A stretch of DNA of 64,000 nucleotides from Legionella_C dresdenensis (GTDB lineage: Bacteria > Pseudomonadota > Gammaproteobacteria > Legionellales > Legionellaceae), in NCBI RefSeq assembly GCF_042649825.1, contig NZ_JBHSAB010000031.1, positions 1 to 64,000 of the forward strand, written 5' to 3'. Position 1 is the stretch's first letter, and the number at the start of each line of letters is the position of its first letter. The translations under genes were made by a program, and so were the position numbers. The notes beneath the pieces were generated by a model. It ran no database searches, was not told where the DNA came from, and worked only from the letters and a program-made list of their open reading frames with translations. Positions 28,825 to 37,736 of this stretch are shown here, piece by piece.

Positions 28825-29251
28825 GTATTTCTCAATAAATAGGTTTTTAAATGACTTTTTAATGTTTTGATAATGATATAAGTATTTAATAATTTGAACA
28901 AGCGATGAACAAGAGTATTTATAAGGGTTGTCTTGAATTTTTATTTTCGATAAAGCGGTGTCTCAACAAACGGTGGTTTTTTAATAATCGAAAGCCTTAT
29001 GAGTTGAAAATCCTCCTAGTGACTTCTTAACTAAGATTTTAATACGTTTGCGTTGGCAAATTTGGGTTGGTTATATCTTTATCACTAAATATAGACAACA
29101 TATTTGTTTAATAATACATAAATTCTTTCATTCAGAAAAAATTATATTTATTGAAACGAGTAGGTATTATCGGTTAACACCTAAATCAGAAGAATAGCTG
29201 TTTATTTATTACCCTAATACATCAATTTATGAAATAATTCCCATCTTAGGA
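28825..29251. other. Intergenic region, nothing recognised
   Basis: About 430 bp, AT-rich, with no open frame supported by a ribosome site and no clear repeat. It presumably contains the promoter of the 29295 gene. Confidence 0.4.
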
Positions 29252-29269
29252 CATAACTTTAAAGTTATG
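29252..29269. promoter_or_regulatory. Perfect 18-bp palindrome before a start codon
   Basis: CATAACTTTAAAGTTATG is fully self-complementary and lies 25 bp before the ATG at 29295. It could be an operator for a dimeric repressor or a leader hairpin. The core AACTTTAAA also resembles the inner end of the 166-bp MITE, so an excision scar is possible. Confidence 0.4.
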
Positions 29270-29294
29270 CGGCATCCTTTGTGGAGATGATAAA

Positions 29295-30005
29295 ATGCAA
29301 GAAACCATTTTTGTAAAAGTTGCAAAAAAAATTCTTAACCAAATCTTTAGAAAATCATTTGTTAAGAAGATATTTTTTGAGCTTTCACAATTGCCTGATC
29401 TAGTTGATGATAAAACAGTATGCAAATCACTAAAACATCTTGTTGAGCAGTATATCGGGTGTAATGGCAAATCATTAGTACAGCATATTTATGACAAATT
29501 AGAAGAGTTGCAGTTGTTAAATACTCTTGATATCGATGAGCCTATTAATAAATTTCAGTATCATATGGCGTGTTATTTCACCAAACAGGTAGTTGATGAG
29601 TTATCCCCAAGCAGAGCGAATCACCTTGGTTATTCAGCAAACCAGCTAGATCATACTTTTAATCAGAAGAGAAAAGAACTTATCCTTCAAGCTTTGAAGG
29701 ACTGTTCACAGGCCCTAGAAACATTAGATAAAAATCATAGTAATTATTTTGATTCTCAATGCCAGCTAGTGATAGAGCATATTGAAAAGTTAAACAAAAA
29801 ATATAGTGAAATGTTCCTACGGCCTTATATGCCAGTTACCTCTAATGGTATTTTTACAGTTAAGGATTTACGCATAAGTCGTCCTGAGATTAAGAGTAGT
29901 TCTTTTGAGAGTTATTTGCTTGAGGCAAAAAAAGAAATTAGAGCAAAACTAGAAAATACAACTTTAACAGCTCCCCAAGTTAATAACCAATATAGCATGA
30001 ATTAA
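29295..30005 (+). CDS. Unknown helical protein
   Basis: 236 aa, soluble and almost wholly helical, with GGAG 7-10 bases before ATG. Basic N-terminus (KVAKKILNQIFRKSFVKKIF). No motif is recognised. The central part includes HMACYFTKQVVDELSPSRAN, the later part IEHIEKLNKKYSEMF. It is isolated between a recombinase pseudogene and the core glyQS block, so it is the last gene of the mobile island. An 18-bp palindrome lies in its leader and a hairpin about 135 bp after its stop. Confidence 0.7.
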   Translation: MQETIFVKVAKKILNQIFRKSFVKKIFFELSQLPDLVDDKTVCKSLKHLVEQYIGCNGKSLVQHIYDKLEELQLLNTLDIDEPINKFQYHMACYFTKQVVDELSPSRANHLGYSANQLDHTFNQKRKELILQALKDCSQALETLDKNHSNYFDSQCQLVIEHIEKLNKKYSEMFLRPYMPVTSNGIFTVKDLRISRPEIKSSSFESYLLEAKKEIRAKLENTTLTAPQVNNQYSMN

Positions 30006-30139
30006 CTAAACTTAGGATTGTTTTTACCTGGATTAAAATTTGTCACAAATACATTATTATGCCCTTTATAATTGTTAATTAACCAATTTTCCATATAGTA
30101 TTCTTAGACCTACTACTATGGGTTTCTGCTTTCTCTAAA

Positions 30140-30169
30140 TAAGTCTGGTTAGTGGGTTAACCAGGCTTA
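30140..30169. terminator. Hairpin terminator candidate
   Basis: A 12-bp stem TAAGTCTGGTTA / TAACCAGGCTTA with one G-T wobble and a six-base loop. It lies between the end of the 29295 gene and the convergent rsmJ gene. Confidence 0.5.
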
Positions 30170-30201
30170 ATCGTAGGATTTTCCGTCAGGGCGCGAGTTC
30201 C

Positions 30202-30225
30202 GTAAGCGGTTAATTAACCGCTTAC
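30202..30225. terminator. 24-bp perfect palindrome at the rsmJ stop
   Basis: GTAAGCGGTTAA mirrored by TTAACCGCTTAC. The rsmJ stop codon (30214-30216) is inside it. It probably ends the glyQ-glyS-gmhB-rsmJ transcript, although no T-run follows on the minus strand. Confidence 0.45.
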
Positions 30226-30945
30226 AATGTTCCCTTTTGATGAATAACAATCAAAACGAACGGTTTTCCCTGGTATGCTGGAAGTAGGCGGCATTAATGG
30301 CGGCAAGTGCTGGGGCCACTTCACTACCACTTTTTTTGCCCTGGTTATTGCCAATTCAAGCACCTCCAGGGCATCCCTGTCTTCCCCGATTAATGTTTGC
30401 ATCACTTGTAAATCCTTTTTTACCAGAGCTGACTTTTGCCGGGTTGGGTGCATAGGGTCGAAATAAATCAGATCAGGATAATCGCTGGCGGAAAGACTGT
30501 TCAGATAATTGCGTGCGTCTTGTGCAATCAATTTAAGCTGCAAAGCCTGTCTGGAAAGTTCATCCTGTCTGGCAAGCGCGTCTTCAAGCAACGCGGCCAT
30601 AACCGGGTTGCGTTCTATCAACACGACATTGGCGCCAAAACTCGCCAGAACTGCCGCATCTCTGCCCCAACCAGCGGTGACATCAATAATACGCATCCCG
30701 GGCATTGGTTTACACGCTTTGACAAGGCCCTGCTTTTTACCGGCATCATGCCTTTTTTGCCAGGTATTTTGGCTAAAATCAGCATACATTGCAGTAAAAG
30801 GCTTAACATCAAGAACAAGTTTGTCGGCAGTGACCACCAGACGGTTATCGCAAGTGTTATCCAATGCCAGATCCAATTTTAAGGCAAGTTGCTGCGCTTT
30901 TTCCCGGCATTCTTCATTCTGATAACCGATGGTGAGTGCTAGCAT
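30214..30945 (-). CDS. rsmJ: 16S rRNA (guanine1516-N2)-methyltransferase
   Basis: 243 aa, the size expected for RsmJ (YhiQ), which uses SAM to methylate G1516 in helix 45 of 16S rRNA. The SAM-binding motif I is RIIDVTAGWGRDAAVLASFG, with an acidic motif II LIERNP. The catalytic-type motif is YPDLIYFDPMHPTR, the family's D-P-M-[FH]-P signature, and the late KVVVKWPQHLPP matches the family's K-R-P region. The start overlaps the 3-prime end of gmhB by 7 bp, so the two are translationally coupled. It is last in the glyQ-glyS-gmhB-rsmJ operon. Confidence 0.93.
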   Translation of the reverse strand: MLALTIGYQNEECREKAQQLALKLDLALDNTCDNRLVVTADKLVLDVKPFTAMYADFSQNTWQKRHDAGKKQGLVKACKPMPGMRIIDVTAGWGRDAAVLASFGANVVLIERNPVMAALLEDALARQDELSRQALQLKLIAQDARNYLNSLSASDYPDLIYFDPMHPTRQKSALVKKDLQVMQTLIGEDRDALEVLELAITRAKKVVVKWPQHLPPLMPPTSSIPGKTVRFDCYSSKGNIVSG

Positions 30946-31481
30946 GGTTCAGCCAGCAGAGAATCAACCCACTCGGCAAGTGAACGAAAAACGGGCACAT
31001 CCTGATGTTTAAGCAGCGCAACCCGATCTGTCATGGGAGATAAAACCAAAATTGGGCTAGCGCCGGCTGCTTGAGCTGCCTCGATATCAGATACCCGATC
31101 CCCCACAAAGTAAACATCGGTCAGATCGGCCCGACCAAATCGCTTTGCGAGAGCCATTAACATGCCAGGCGCCGGTTTTCGGCAACCGCAACCTGTCTCG
31201 GGAAGGTGAGGGCAAAACTCGATTGCATCAATCCTCCCGCCTGCCTGCTCAACCAGATTAATTAATTTGTTATGGATAGCAGCCAGTTCATCTGCGGTAT
31301 ACAACCCGCGGGTAATACCTGACTGGTTAGTCGCCACGCCAATGACATAACCCGCCTGAGTCAGGCGGGCAATCGCTGCTATACTGCCGGGGAGGACAAT
31401 AAATTCATCCACTGATTTAATATAGTGTAATGAATCCTGATTAATCACCCCATCCCGGTCTAATAATATAACTTTTTTCAT
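30939..31481 (-). CDS. gmhB: D-glycero-beta-D-manno-heptose 1,7-bisphosphate 7-phosphatase
   Basis: 180 aa HAD-superfamily phosphatase of the ADP-heptose pathway that supplies the LPS inner core. The nucleophile motif is LLDRDGVIN (Asp8, acid-base Asp10), motif II is GVATNQSG, the zinc-binding loop is CPHLPETGCGCRKP (three Cys and a His), and motif IV is FVGDRVSDIEAA. Length and motifs match GmhB. It overlaps the end of glyS by 4 bp (ATGA), as commonly seen where gmhB follows glyS. Confidence 0.95.
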   Translation of the reverse strand: MKKVILLDRDGVINQDSLHYIKSVDEFIVLPGSIAAIARLTQAGYVIGVATNQSGITRGLYTADELAAIHNKLINLVEQAGGRIDAIEFCPHLPETGCGCRKPAPGMLMALAKRFGRADLTDVYFVGDRVSDIEAAQAAGASPILVLSPMTDRVALLKHQDVPVFRSLAEWVDSLLAEPC

Positions 31482-33544
31482 GGGTTTAATTGAAGCACAG
31501 AAATATCAGCCACACCTTGCAGCGCTTCTTTCAAGCGTAATAATAAAGCAAGGCGATTATTTTTTATTGCCTCATTGTCAACCATTACCATCACATTGTC
31601 AAAAAAAGCATCCACTGCATTACGCAAGCTGGCAAGCTCAGTTAGAATTGCGGTGTAATTGCCGCTGTTATAAAGCGGTTTAATTGCTTCTTCAGTTGCC
31701 GCCAGCTTGGCAAACAAATCCTTTTCAGCCTGCTCAGTAAGCAAATCTTCCCGGACTGCCTGCTGCCCTGCTTTATTATTTTGCAACAGATTATTTACCC
31801 GTTTACAAGCGGCAGACAGTGCGCCAGCCTCGGGCAAAGCGACAAAATGAACCAAAGCTTTCAGACGATTATCAAAATCATACAACCAGTCTGGTTGACG
31901 AGCCTTCACCGCCTGAACAAAATCCTGGCTTACATCCTGCGCCTGATAATAGGACAATAAGCGCTCCATAATAAACGGATGTAAATCAGACAATACAGTA
32001 GCGGCAGAAAAACCTGAGCCATACCCTTCTACTGCTGCAATAATCAATTGCGACAAATCAAGCTCTACTTTACAACCAATTAATAACCGCACTACCGCCA
32101 GAGCATGCCGGCGCAATTTGAATGGATCTTTAACGCCAGAAGGCTTTTGGCCAATAGCGAATATACCCGCCAGGGTATCAAGCCTGTCAGCAAGCGACAG
32201 GGCTAATCCCAAATCTGTTTCCGGCAGGCTGTCGCCTGCAAACCGAGGGAGATATTGCTCATTCAGTGCGATTGCAACCGGCTTGGCTTCGCCATCATGA
32301 TTGGCATAATAATAACCCATCAAGCCCTGCAGCTCAGGAAACTCGCCTACCATACCCGTCATCAGATCGCATTTGCTCAATTCGGCAGCGCGTGCAGCTT
32401 GTTGTTTATCAAGATTCAGCTTATCAGCCAAAATCGACATTAAACGCTGGATACGGTTAGATTTATCAAGCAGTGTTCCAAGTTTTACCTGGAATACCAC
32501 ATTGCCAGTCGCTTTAATCTGGCTGGCAAGCGGCGCTTTTTTATCCTGGCGGAAAAAGAAAGCAGCATCGCTTAAACGCGCTCGCATCACCTTTTCATTC
32601 CCTGCAATGACCTGTTCGGGATTAGCGCTGCGAATATTTGCAATAGTAATAAATACCGGTAACAATTTACCTGACCGCTGCAAGGCAAAACATTTCTGGT
32701 GCGATTGCATGGCGGCAATTAGCGCTTCAGCAGGAACATCAAGAAATTCAGAATCAAAATGAGCAGCTAATGCTTCCGGCCACTCAACAATAGAGGTAAC
32801 CTCTTCCAGTAAATCATCCGGCATAACTGCCTCTGCCTCATGCTTCGCGGCAGTTTCGTTGATCTGTTTGATGATCTGTTGCTTGCGTTTATCAAAGTCA
32901 GCAACAACAAAGGCCTCATAAAGACTGTTTTCATACTGATCCGGATTAGCCAGTTCGATTGCTTGCGGGGCATGGAAACGATGCCCATAAGTCAGACGAT
33001 CGGTTTTTACACCTAAAATTTCAGTTGCAATAACCTCGGACCCAAAAAGCATGACAACCCAATGCACTGGCCGTGCAAATTCGGCATCACCGTCTCCCCA
33101 CCGCATGGGTTTGGCAATGGGCAGATTACGGATGGCTTCCCGAAGCAAATCGGGCAGCAAATCATGGGTTTTCGCGCCGCTGGTTTCGGCCTCATATACC
33201 AACCATTCCCCTTTATCCGTACTAACCACGGTTAACTCATCAAGCGCCACACCGCAGGAACGGGCAAAGCCCTGTAATGCCTGGGTGGGGTTTCCGTCAG
33301 CGTCATACGCTGCATTTTTGGCGGGACCTCGCCTTAATTGACGCTGGCTTGGCTGTTCTGTTTGCAATCCCTTTATTAATACAGTCAGGCGGCGCGGCGT
33401 CGCAAATGATTTTACTTCAGTGTAATTAATCTGCGCTTTGGCTAACGCATTGGTCAGGTTAACAGTTAATGCGTCTGCCAATGGCCGTACTGCGCCGGAA
33501 GGAAGTTCTTCACAACCTAATTCAAATAAAAAATCATTAACCAT
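31478..33544 (-). CDS. glyS: Glycine--tRNA ligase beta subunit
   Basis: 688 aa, the usual length of the bacterial GlyS beta chain. It pairs with GlyQ in the alpha2-beta2 glycyl-tRNA synthetase and contributes tRNA binding. The N-terminus has the family hallmarks FLFELGCEELPSGAVRPLAD and ATPRRLTVLI. Mid-protein are SIVEWPEALAAHFDSEFLDV and MQSHQKCFAL. The HD-like domain and anticodon-binding region follow (LSLADRLDTLAGIFAIGQKP, KDPFKLRRHALAVVRLL). It starts 3 bp after the glyQ stop. Confidence 0.98.
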   Translation of the reverse strand: MVNDFLFELGCEELPSGAVRPLADALTVNLTNALAKAQINYTEVKSFATPRRLTVLIKGLQTEQPSQRQLRRGPAKNAAYDADGNPTQALQGFARSCGVALDELTVVSTDKGEWLVYEAETSGAKTHDLLPDLLREAIRNLPIAKPMRWGDGDAEFARPVHWVVMLFGSEVIATEILGVKTDRLTYGHRFHAPQAIELANPDQYENSLYEAFVVADFDKRKQQIIKQINETAAKHEAEAVMPDDLLEEVTSIVEWPEALAAHFDSEFLDVPAEALIAAMQSHQKCFALQRSGKLLPVFITIANIRSANPEQVIAGNEKVMRARLSDAAFFFRQDKKAPLASQIKATGNVVFQVKLGTLLDKSNRIQRLMSILADKLNLDKQQAARAAELSKCDLMTGMVGEFPELQGLMGYYYANHDGEAKPVAIALNEQYLPRFAGDSLPETDLGLALSLADRLDTLAGIFAIGQKPSGVKDPFKLRRHALAVVRLLIGCKVELDLSQLIIAAVEGYGSGFSAATVLSDLHPFIMERLLSYYQAQDVSQDFVQAVKARQPDWLYDFDNRLKALVHFVALPEAGALSAACKRVNNLLQNNKAGQQAVREDLLTEQAEKDLFAKLAATEEAIKPLYNSGNYTAILTELASLRNAVDAFFDNVMVMVDNEAIKNNRLALLLRLKEALQGVADISVLQLNP

Positions 33545-33547
33545 TAT

Positions 33548-34441
33548 TTACACCTTTAGCATAGGAAAACCAAGCGCATCACGAGCATCATAATAGGCTT
33601 GCGCCATAGCTCTGGACAGTTGCCGCACTCGCAGGATATAACGTTGTCGTTCAGTCACCGAAATCGCTCTTCTTGCATCCAGCAAATTAAATGCGTGCGA
33701 TGCTTTCATGACCATTTCATAAGCGGGCAGCGGCAAATTCATAGCAACCAGACGTTCAGCTTCTTTTTCGTAATGATCAAACTGCTGGAATAAGGCCTCA
33801 ACATTAGCATGTTCAAAATTATAGGCAGACATTTCCACTTCATTTTGATGGAATACATCGCCGTAAGTCACAACACCATTCGGAGTATTGCTCCAGGGTA
33901 AGTCGAATATATTATCAACACCCAGAACATACATGGATATACGCTCAAGACCATAAGTCAGTTCACCGGTAACCGGTTTGCAGGACAAGCCGCCAACCTG
34001 TTGAAAATAGGTAAACTGTGATACTTCCATACCGTTTTGCCACACTTCCCAACCAAGCCCCCATGCACCCAGTGTCGGCGATTCCCAGTTGTCTTCAACA
34101 AAACGGATATCATCAGTCAGCGGATCAACGCCTAAAGCACGCAGCGAGTCCAAATATTTTTCCTGAATATCAATTGGAGAAGGTTTAAGCACAACCTGAA
34201 ACTGATAATAATGCTGAACCCGGTTCGGGTTTTCGCCGTAACGTCCATCTGTAGGCCGCCGGCATGGCTGCACATAAGCAGCTGACCATGGCTCAGGTCC
34301 AATTGCCCGTAAAAAAGTAGCGGGATGAAATGTGCCTGCACCGACTTCCATATCAAGGGGCTGTAAAATCACACAACCTTGTGCTGCCCAATATTGTTGC
34401 AAGGTTAAAATAATATCCTGGAAAGTTGCCGGTTTAGTCAT
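33548..34441 (-). CDS. glyQ: Glycine--tRNA ligase alpha subunit
   Basis: 297 aa catalytic alpha chain of the tetrameric glycyl-tRNA synthetase, class II. Diagnostic stretches are QQYWAAQGCVILQPLDMEVG and GTFHPATFLRAIGPEPW near the start, RPTDGRYGENPNRVQHYYQF (motif 2 region), WEVWQNGMEVSQFTYFQQVG, and TYGLERISMY (motif 3). First gene of the glyQ-glyS-gmhB-rsmJ operon. Confidence 0.98.
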   Translation of the reverse strand: MTKPATFQDIILTLQQYWAAQGCVILQPLDMEVGAGTFHPATFLRAIGPEPWSAAYVQPCRRPTDGRYGENPNRVQHYYQFQVVLKPSPIDIQEKYLDSLRALGVDPLTDDIRFVEDNWESPTLGAWGLGWEVWQNGMEVSQFTYFQQVGGLSCKPVTGELTYGLERISMYVLGVDNIFDLPWSNTPNGVVTYGDVFHQNEVEMSAYNFEHANVEALFQQFDHYEKEAERLVAMNLPLPAYEMVMKASHAFNLLDARRAISVTERQRYILRVRQLSRAMAQAYYDARDALGFPMLKV

Positions 34442-34509
34442 GGTTATCTCATGTTACATCAGGGTAAAGTGTATCGTTTTTTGATCTGCCTTCTTCCGCC
34501 CTACGGGCA

Positions 34510-34533
34510 CCTTCTCCCGTCAACGGGAGAAGG
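34510..34533. terminator. Perfect hairpin between dsbA-like gene and glyQ
   Basis: CCTTCTCCCGT and ACGGGAGAAGG form an 11-bp perfect stem with a two-base loop (CA). It lies 22 bp after the stop of the DsbA-like gene on the minus strand and upstream of glyQ, so it probably ends the first transcript. The stem resembles the CCCTCTCCCGCGAA repeats at 43074 and 43311. Confidence 0.6.
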
Positions 34534-34554
34534 AAACTATTGCAGTCTTCCGAA

Positions 34555-35325
34555 TCAGGAAGAGGCCTTTTTGATTAACTCTTTCAGAGAATCAGCACTT
34601 GCCGCGCCGGGGATAAATGCAGGTTGAGTACCTGTTTTAAATTGTCCTGCCGGTGTGGAAGCAATAATAAATGCCGGTGTACCCATCAGACGCAATTTCT
34701 CAGCCAGCTGACGATTAGCTTCCAGTGCGTCAGTCACAGCCTGGCTGTTCATGTCCGCTTTGAATTTGGTCATATCAAGACCAATTGACTTGGCTACATC
34801 ATCAATGATTTGATCATTCAAGCGTTTGTCCTGTTTGAGCAGCGCTTCGTGCATAGCCAGATATTTACCTTGCATTGCAGCGGCTAAAGCAGCGCGTGAA
34901 GCAGTTTCCGAACTTTTACCAAAAATAGGGAATTCTTTATAAATGATACGCAGATTATTATCCTGCTTGGCAAGATCGCCAAGAACGGGCGCCATTTTTT
35001 TACAGTGTATGCATTGATAATCAAAAAACTCTACCAGTGTTACATTACCTTTTGGATTACCAACAACGGTCATTTTATCAGTAAACAATTGATCGGCATT
35101 AGCGCTAATTGCTGATTTTGCCTGCTCCTGCATAGTCTGCTGTTGTTTTTGTTGTAGAGCTTGCGATGCTTCAATCAATACTTCAGGATTATTTACCAAA
35201 TAATCGTGCACAACTTTCTCAACCGCTTTTTTCTGAGCGTCAGACATTGTGCTATTGTCAGCCATTACAGCCGGCGCCATTGCCATTGCAAGCGCGCTTG
35301 CAGCGAATATACCAGTAACTTTCAC
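34555..35325 (-). CDS. dsbA: Com1/DsbA2-like periplasmic thiol-disulfide oxidoreductase
   Basis: 256 aa. It starts at GTG with AAGGGGAAA upstream. The signal peptide (KVTGIFAASALAMAMAPAVMA) ends after VMA. A Gln-rich helical region (residues about 60-90) precedes the thioredoxin-fold domain; that N-terminal helix is the dimerisation part in DsbA2/ScsC/Com1 proteins. The active site is FFDYQCIHCKKMAPVL, a C-x-x-C with Ile-His inside. The cis-Pro loop is GTPAFIIAS. In Legionella, DsbA2 of this type is both oxidase and isomerase and is needed for Dot/Icm function. The Coxiella homologue is Com1. The gene name is given for the family; the exact paralogue cannot be fixed from sequence alone. Confidence 0.88.
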   Translation of the reverse strand: MKVTGIFAASALAMAMAPAVMADNSTMSDAQKKAVEKVVHDYLVNNPEVLIEASQALQQKQQQTMQEQAKSAISANADQLFTDKMTVVGNPKGNVTLVEFFDYQCIHCKKMAPVLGDLAKQDNNLRIIYKEFPIFGKSSETASRAALAAAMQGKYLAMHEALLKQDKRLNDQIIDDVAKSIGLDMTKFKADMNSQAVTDALEANRQLAEKLRLMGTPAFIIASTPAGQFKTGTQPAFIPGAASADSLKELIKKASS

Positions 35326-35408
35326 AAATTTCCCCTTTGATAGTAGTTATCACACACCGAACCGTAGCACCAGCGCAGGCTAAATTCAAGTAGCATACTT
35401 AATAAACT

Positions 35409-37589
35409 TTAAAATGGCGCACAATCCTCTATAGTGGTTAAATTTGCATACGCCAGTACCAGCCACTTCGGCCCTTCATGATCAAATTTCACCTGCACCC
35501 GGGTATGCGCCCCACTGCCCTCTACGGCCAATACAACACCATGACCGAATTTGGCATGACTCACGCTCTGTCCAAGTTTCAATCCCGCATCTTTAGCAGC
35601 CGCCTCAGGCAGTGATTGCCTTGAGGCCAGCGGTTGATACCTCGCTTTTACTCTGATTTCCTCCAACAATTCCTGGGGTATTTCATTCAGAAAACGCGAA
35701 GGACGGTGATATTCTTCCCGGCCGTATTGCCGCCGGACTTCCGCATAAGAAAGAATCAGCTTTTCCATTGCCCGGGTCATACCCACGTAACACAGCCTGC
35801 GTTCTTCTTCCAGACGGCCTGGCTCTTCAATTGACTGCTTACCCGGGAATACTCCCTCCTCCATTCCGACCAGAAACACATGCGGGAACTCCAGCCCTTT
35901 CGCAGCATGAAGGGTCATCAAGTGAACATAACGCTCGTGTTCCCCCGCTTGCATTTCCCCAGCTTCAAGCGATGCATGAGCCAGGAATGCAGCCATTAAC
36001 GGCAATGATTCCTCTTCATCCTGTTCATAACGGAATTGTTTGGCCGCATTCACTAACTCCTGCAGGTTATCCAGCCGGGATTCTGATTTATCGCCTTTGA
36101 TTTTGGCAAAGTGTTCGTATAAACCGCTGCTTTTAATCACTTCAGCAATCTGTTCATCCAGGTCAAGACCTTCTGTTTTATGTTGCAGCTGCTGGACAAG
36201 GGTTATAAATTTGGCTAACGCACCGGCAGCACGTTGCGGTAAGTCATTGGATTGCAGAATGAGATTAGCTGCCTGCCAGAGCGAGGATTGCTCGCTTTTT
36301 GCCAGCTGACGTACATCATCCAGCGTTTTTTCACCAATCCCGCGTGTGGGAAAATTCACTACTCGTTCAAAAGCAGTATCATCATGCTCGTTAAGCAGCA
36401 AGCGTAAATAAGCCAGTGTATCTTTAATTTCAGCGCGTTCAAAAAAGCGGACGCCGCCATAAATGCGATAAGCAATACCGGCACGCAGCAATGCTTCCTC
36501 GATCACACGCGACTGGGCATTGGAGCGATATAAAACCGCCATTTCATCGGCGCTGCGCCCTTCATTAATCGCCATGGCAATGCGTTCGCAGATAAACCGG
36601 GCCTCATCGATTTCATTAAAGGCACTGTACAAGACGATTTTTTCACCGGTTTTACCAGCTGTCCATAATTCCTTGCCCATGCGCGAATTATTATTGCTGA
36701 TTAATTGATTTGCCGCGTCCAGGATGGTTGATGTCGAGCGGTAATTCTGTTCGAGACGAATAATATGCGTATCCTGAAAATCACGGGAAAACTGCTGGAT
36801 ATTTTCCACTTTCGCACCTCGCCAGCCATAAATTGACTGGTCATCATCGCCTACCGCCATAACAGCAGCCTGCGAACCGGCAAGCAGACGGATCCAGGCA
36901 TACTGGATAGTATTAGTATCCTGAAACTCATCAACCAGAATGGCATGGAAACGGCGCTGATAATGAGCCAGCAATTCCGGGTTATCTCTTAATAATTCAT
37001 GAGTACGCAGCAGCAATTCAGCAAAATCAATTACCCCGGCGGTCTGGCAGGCCTGTTCATAGGCTTTATAGATTTGCAACAGCGTTCTGGTATGACTGTA
37101 TTGCGATACCACTACATGTTGAGGTCTGATGCCTTCATCTTTATTGGCATTAATAAATGATTGCGCCTGTTTAACCGGCCATTGCTCAATATCCAGATTA
37201 AGCGAGGTAATAACGCGTTTAATCAATCTGGACTGGTCATCGCTGTCAAGAATATGGAACTGCTCTGGCAAGCGCGCCTCCTGATAGTGCCGACGCAACA
37301 GGCGGTGGCATAAACCGTGGAATGTTCCAACCCATAAGCCAATGACCGGCGTTGACAGGAGATTATTCAGCCGCGCTTTCATTTCGCCTGCTGCTTTATT
37401 GGTAAATGTTACAGCCAGGATTGCCTGCGGCGGCATATTTAACTCTTCTATTAACCAGGCTATCCGGCTAACGAGTACCTTTGTTTTTCCACTGCCGGCT
37501 CCAGCAAGAATCAGTGCATTACCCAAAGGCGCCATCACCGCCTCACGCTGTTTTTCATTTAAGCCATTTAATAAATCTGTAATTGCCAT
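35409..37589 (-). CDS. uvrD: DNA helicase II (UvrD/PcrA)
   Basis: 726 aa from ATG 37589, preceded by AGGAGGGGG; the longer reading from 37688 adds 33 unconserved residues. Superfamily 1A helicase, 3-prime to 5-prime, of nucleotide-excision and mismatch repair. Motifs are Q-motif LNEKQREAV, Walker A LAGAGSGKT (residues 28-36), LVDEFQDTN, GDDDQSIYGWRGA, LEQNYRST, LMTLHAAKGLEFPHVFL and CYVGMTRA. The C-terminal Tudor-like segment (GQSVSHAKFGHGVVLAVEGS) is typical of UvrD. It is transcribed on the minus strand, 83 bp from the DsbA-like gene. Confidence 0.97.
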   Translation of the reverse strand: MAITDLLNGLNEKQREAVMAPLGNALILAGAGSGKTKVLVSRIAWLIEELNMPPQAILAVTFTNKAAGEMKARLNNLLSTPVIGLWVGTFHGLCHRLLRRHYQEARLPEQFHILDSDDQSRLIKRVITSLNLDIEQWPVKQAQSFINANKDEGIRPQHVVVSQYSHTRTLLQIYKAYEQACQTAGVIDFAELLLRTHELLRDNPELLAHYQRRFHAILVDEFQDTNTIQYAWIRLLAGSQAAVMAVGDDDQSIYGWRGAKVENIQQFSRDFQDTHIIRLEQNYRSTSTILDAANQLISNNNSRMGKELWTAGKTGEKIVLYSAFNEIDEARFICERIAMAINEGRSADEMAVLYRSNAQSRVIEEALLRAGIAYRIYGGVRFFERAEIKDTLAYLRLLLNEHDDTAFERVVNFPTRGIGEKTLDDVRQLAKSEQSSLWQAANLILQSNDLPQRAAGALAKFITLVQQLQHKTEGLDLDEQIAEVIKSSGLYEHFAKIKGDKSESRLDNLQELVNAAKQFRYEQDEEESLPLMAAFLAHASLEAGEMQAGEHERYVHLMTLHAAKGLEFPHVFLVGMEEGVFPGKQSIEEPGRLEEERRLCYVGMTRAMEKLILSYAEVRRQYGREEYHRPSRFLNEIPQELLEEIRVKARYQPLASRQSLPEAAAKDAGLKLGQSVSHAKFGHGVVLAVEGSGAHTRVQVKFDHEGPKWLVLAYANLTTIEDCAPF

Positions 37590-37736
37590 GCCGCCCCCTC
37601 CTAAAACAATCCTCGCATTATCCTGAATTTGAAGCCGACTCTCAATTAAAATATCCCAAGTTCTGTGAACGCGATTCTGCTTTACCAATTACAAACAGGC
37701 AGGATATGATGAATATAAAAATTTTAAAGGACTAAA

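Noticed and set aside
30436..30922. Plus-strand frames of 137-148 codons
   Set aside because: They are antisense to rsmJ, which is strongly conserved; codon pattern is that of a shadow frame.
37590..37688. 33-residue N-terminal extension of UvrD
   Set aside because: A strong AGGAGGGGG site precedes ATG 37589 and the family sequence begins right there.
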